From contig NZ_QKSB01000013.1 in the NCBI RefSeq assembly GCF_003234935.1, forward strand, positions 1-64,000: a DNA stretch of 64,000 bases. The letters are read 5' to 3'. Both the position numbers and the translations under genes were made by a program. The stretch comes from Putridiphycobacter roseus. GTDB lineage: Bacteria > Bacteroidota > Bacteroidia > Flavobacteriales_D > Crocinitomicaceae. Of the stretch, positions 62,565 through 64,000 are shown one piece after another; within the stretch, counting starts at the first letter, position 1; the number at the start of each line of letters is the position of its first letter. The notes under the pieces are model-generated. The model searched no databases, was not told the DNA's origin, and worked only from the letters and a program-made list of their open reading frames with translations.

Positions 62565-64000
62565 TTAATGTTTAATTAATTTTTTATTGTCGATTAAATA
62601 GCGGTCATCATCATAAAACTGTATAAAATAAAGACCATCCTCAAAAACAGAAACATCTATGGTTTCTATGTTACTTTTCACAGTATTTTCTAAGATCAAT
62701 TTACCGCTAATGTCCACCACTCTAATAAGGCGGATAATTTCTTGGTCAAATTTTACAGTTACCATTTCTTGGGTTGGGTTAGGATACATTACAATATTGC
62801 TTGCCTTTGCTGTATTCAGTCCTAAACAATTAGAAACTTGGATATTTTTACTAATGGTCTTGGTACAATTTTGTGTCGCTGTATAGGTAACTTCCCAAAT
62901 GCCGATTCCAGCATTAGTGACATTAAATACACCTGTATTACTATCCATACAATTGTTACAATTTGCAGACCATGTACCGCCATTAACAGTAGGGGTTAAG
63001 TTAATACTTGTTTCATAGGTGCAAATAATAGAAGGTAAATCAAAATCTAAGTCAAAATCAGGAGATACAATTGCTTCAACAGGAACTCTTGGACTTTCAC
63101 AGCCAAGCATTTCTAACTCCCAATTATAAAAATAATAATAGAAATCGGTACCTGCAGAAGAAGATGTAATTTCAATTTCTCCGTTTACACTGTTGTAAGG
63201 GTAATTTGTTCCTGCATTATTTCTATATAAATCGGGTTGGCTGCCTAACAATGTACCTAATTGGTAATCTTGTCCAGGACTAAGTTCAAAATCAAGTGTC
63301 ACGGTTTGTTGGCCAGTGGTTAATGTTACTAATTTACTGTCCAGCACTACACCAGTATTGTCTCTTAACTCAATGTTTCTATTGCCATTACTTCCTGCAT
63401 TAACGACTACTGTTTTTAAAATACAAAACTCATTTACATTAAAATTTAAATGTTGTTCCCCATTAAAAAATCCACCAGCACCAATTGCGGTAGAAGGAGC
63501 TGCAGCATTAAAAGCAGGACCAGAAATATAATCTGACACGTAAAAAGTACTGTTGCCTGTCAAAGCATTTGTTTGGTAATTATTATTACTGCTTAATAGG
63601 TTGCCATTTGTTGGTGCATCATACCATTTGCTATTACCGTTTCCAATAGCACTTAAATTGGCCATTTGGTTCTCACAAATACTGTCCCCAAAAGCAATTG
63701 GTACAGCAATAAAATCAATCACAATTAAATTGGTTGCAATAAGCGAATCCATGCCATTTAAATTACTACTAACTAGTTTAACGGTATATGTTCCGTTAGT
63801 CGTGTAGGTATGAGTTGGATGCTGAATATTAGAAGTTTGATTATCACCAAAATCCCAAAACCAATTGGTTGGTCCATTCAGGGATAAATCATTAAATTGA
63901 ATAAAGCCATTACAAGAAACTGAATCAGAACTGTTAAAGTTGGCCACAGGAATATTAGGAGATAAGTAACAATTCCAAGAGATATCAAATCCAAAATAAT
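62565..64000 (-). CDS. PKD-domain T9SS cargo protein (N-terminus beyond right edge)
   Basis: The frame is open to the right edge, so the N-terminus is missing. The visible part begins YFGFDISWNCYLSPNIPVA and then a PKD domain (SCNGFIQFNDLSLNGPTNWF, WDFGDNQTS, HPTHTYTTNGTYTVKLV). A Cys-containing region with further beta-sandwich repeats follows, and the C-terminal T9SS type A domain ends it (IVMYPNPTQEMVTVKF to the stop). The first GTG visible near 63947 is internal. It is probably a secreted enzyme or adhesin; the catalytic part would lie outside the window. Confidence 0.85.
   Translation of the reverse strand, partial: YFGFDISWNCYLSPNIPVANFNSSDSVSCNGFIQFNDLSLNGPTNWFWDFGDNQTSNIQHPTHTYTTNGTYTVKLVSSNLNGMDSLIATNLIVIDFIAVPIAFGDSICENQMANLSAIGNGNSKWYDAPTNGNLLSSNNNYQTNALTGNSTFYVSDYISGPAFNAAAPSTAIGAGGFFNGEQHLNFNVNEFCILKTVVVNAGSNGNRNIELRDNTGVVLDSKLVTLTTGQQTVTLDFELSPGQDYQLGTLLGSQPDLYRNNAGTNYPYNSVNGEIEITSSSAGTDFYYYFYNWELEMLGCESPRVPVEAIVSPDFDLDFDLPSIICTYETSINLTPTVNGGTWSANCNNCMDSNTGVFNVTNAGIGIWEVTYTATQNCTKTISKNIQVSNCLGLNTAKASNIVMYPNPTQEMVTVKFDQEIIRLIRVVDISGKLILENTVKSNIETIDVSVFEDGLYFIQFYDDDRYLIDNKKLIKH

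Overview
The window comes from a low-GC member of the Bacteroidota, most likely order Flavobacteriales. The evidence is four proteins with a C-terminal type IX secretion (T9SS) sorting domain (PNP-type motif), Bacteroidota-specific families (GLPGLI, DUF6340, alternative GlmU, GIN/DUF2807, SusC-like carboxypeptidase-regulatory plus barrel protein), many Cys-lipoproteins, and promoters of the Bacteroidota form TTG-N18-20-TAnnTTTG without Shine-Dalgarno sequences. Genus cannot be fixed from the sequence alone.

Layout. 1-10.5 kb (mostly minus strand): two secreted proteins (the first cut by the window edge), HrpB helicase, a tRNA-dihydrouridine synthase, a tandem pair of membrane proteins with SpoIIE-like phosphatase domains, a lipoprotein, then about 1 kb without genes that holds an 11-copy palindromic tandem repeat, stacked hairpins and tRNA-Met. 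10.6-14.7 kb: Lon, alternative GlmU, ribosomal protein L31. 14.8-24.3 kb: lipoproteins, an ECF sigma factor overlapping a membrane protein with a possible GldM C-terminal-like domain, pyrD with an HMG-CoA lyase-like gene, a run of small exported proteins, and a leucine-rich T9SS protein whose signal peptide is frameshifted in a T10 run. 24.8-28.8 kb: a DUF1800/DUF1501/discoidin-like T9SS operon. 29.0-36.1 kb: a complete, tightly overlapping histidine operon hisGDCBHAF(IE), preceded by a His-rich leader peptide and a terminator/antiterminator pair, i.e. a ribosome-mediated attenuator. 36-44.5 kb: methyltransferase, DAHP synthase co-transcribed with an unusual ribulose-phosphate-epimerase/CBS fusion, hydrolase, RseP, lipoproteins. 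44.7-54.6 kb: outer-membrane receptor with GLPGLI protein, sucD, Dps, MnmE, lipid kinase, and an AsnC/Lrp regulator divergent from an ammonium transporter with direct-repeat operator candidates between them. 54.8-64 kb: oxidoreductase, Crp/Fnr regulator, acetyltransferase, PfpI-like protein, a beta-solenoid T9SS protein, FAD oxidoreductase, semialdehyde dehydrogenase and a PKD-containing T9SS protein cut by the right edge.

Most of the window is ordinary core metabolism. The parts that most deserve follow-up are the his attenuator, the epimerase-CBS fusion beside DAHP synthase, the sigma factor partner, the frameshifted LRR gene, the direct repeats at the Lrp/amtB promoter region, and the dispersed heptamer and palindrome repeat arrays. 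No CRISPR array, prophage, insertion sequence or defence island was seen.
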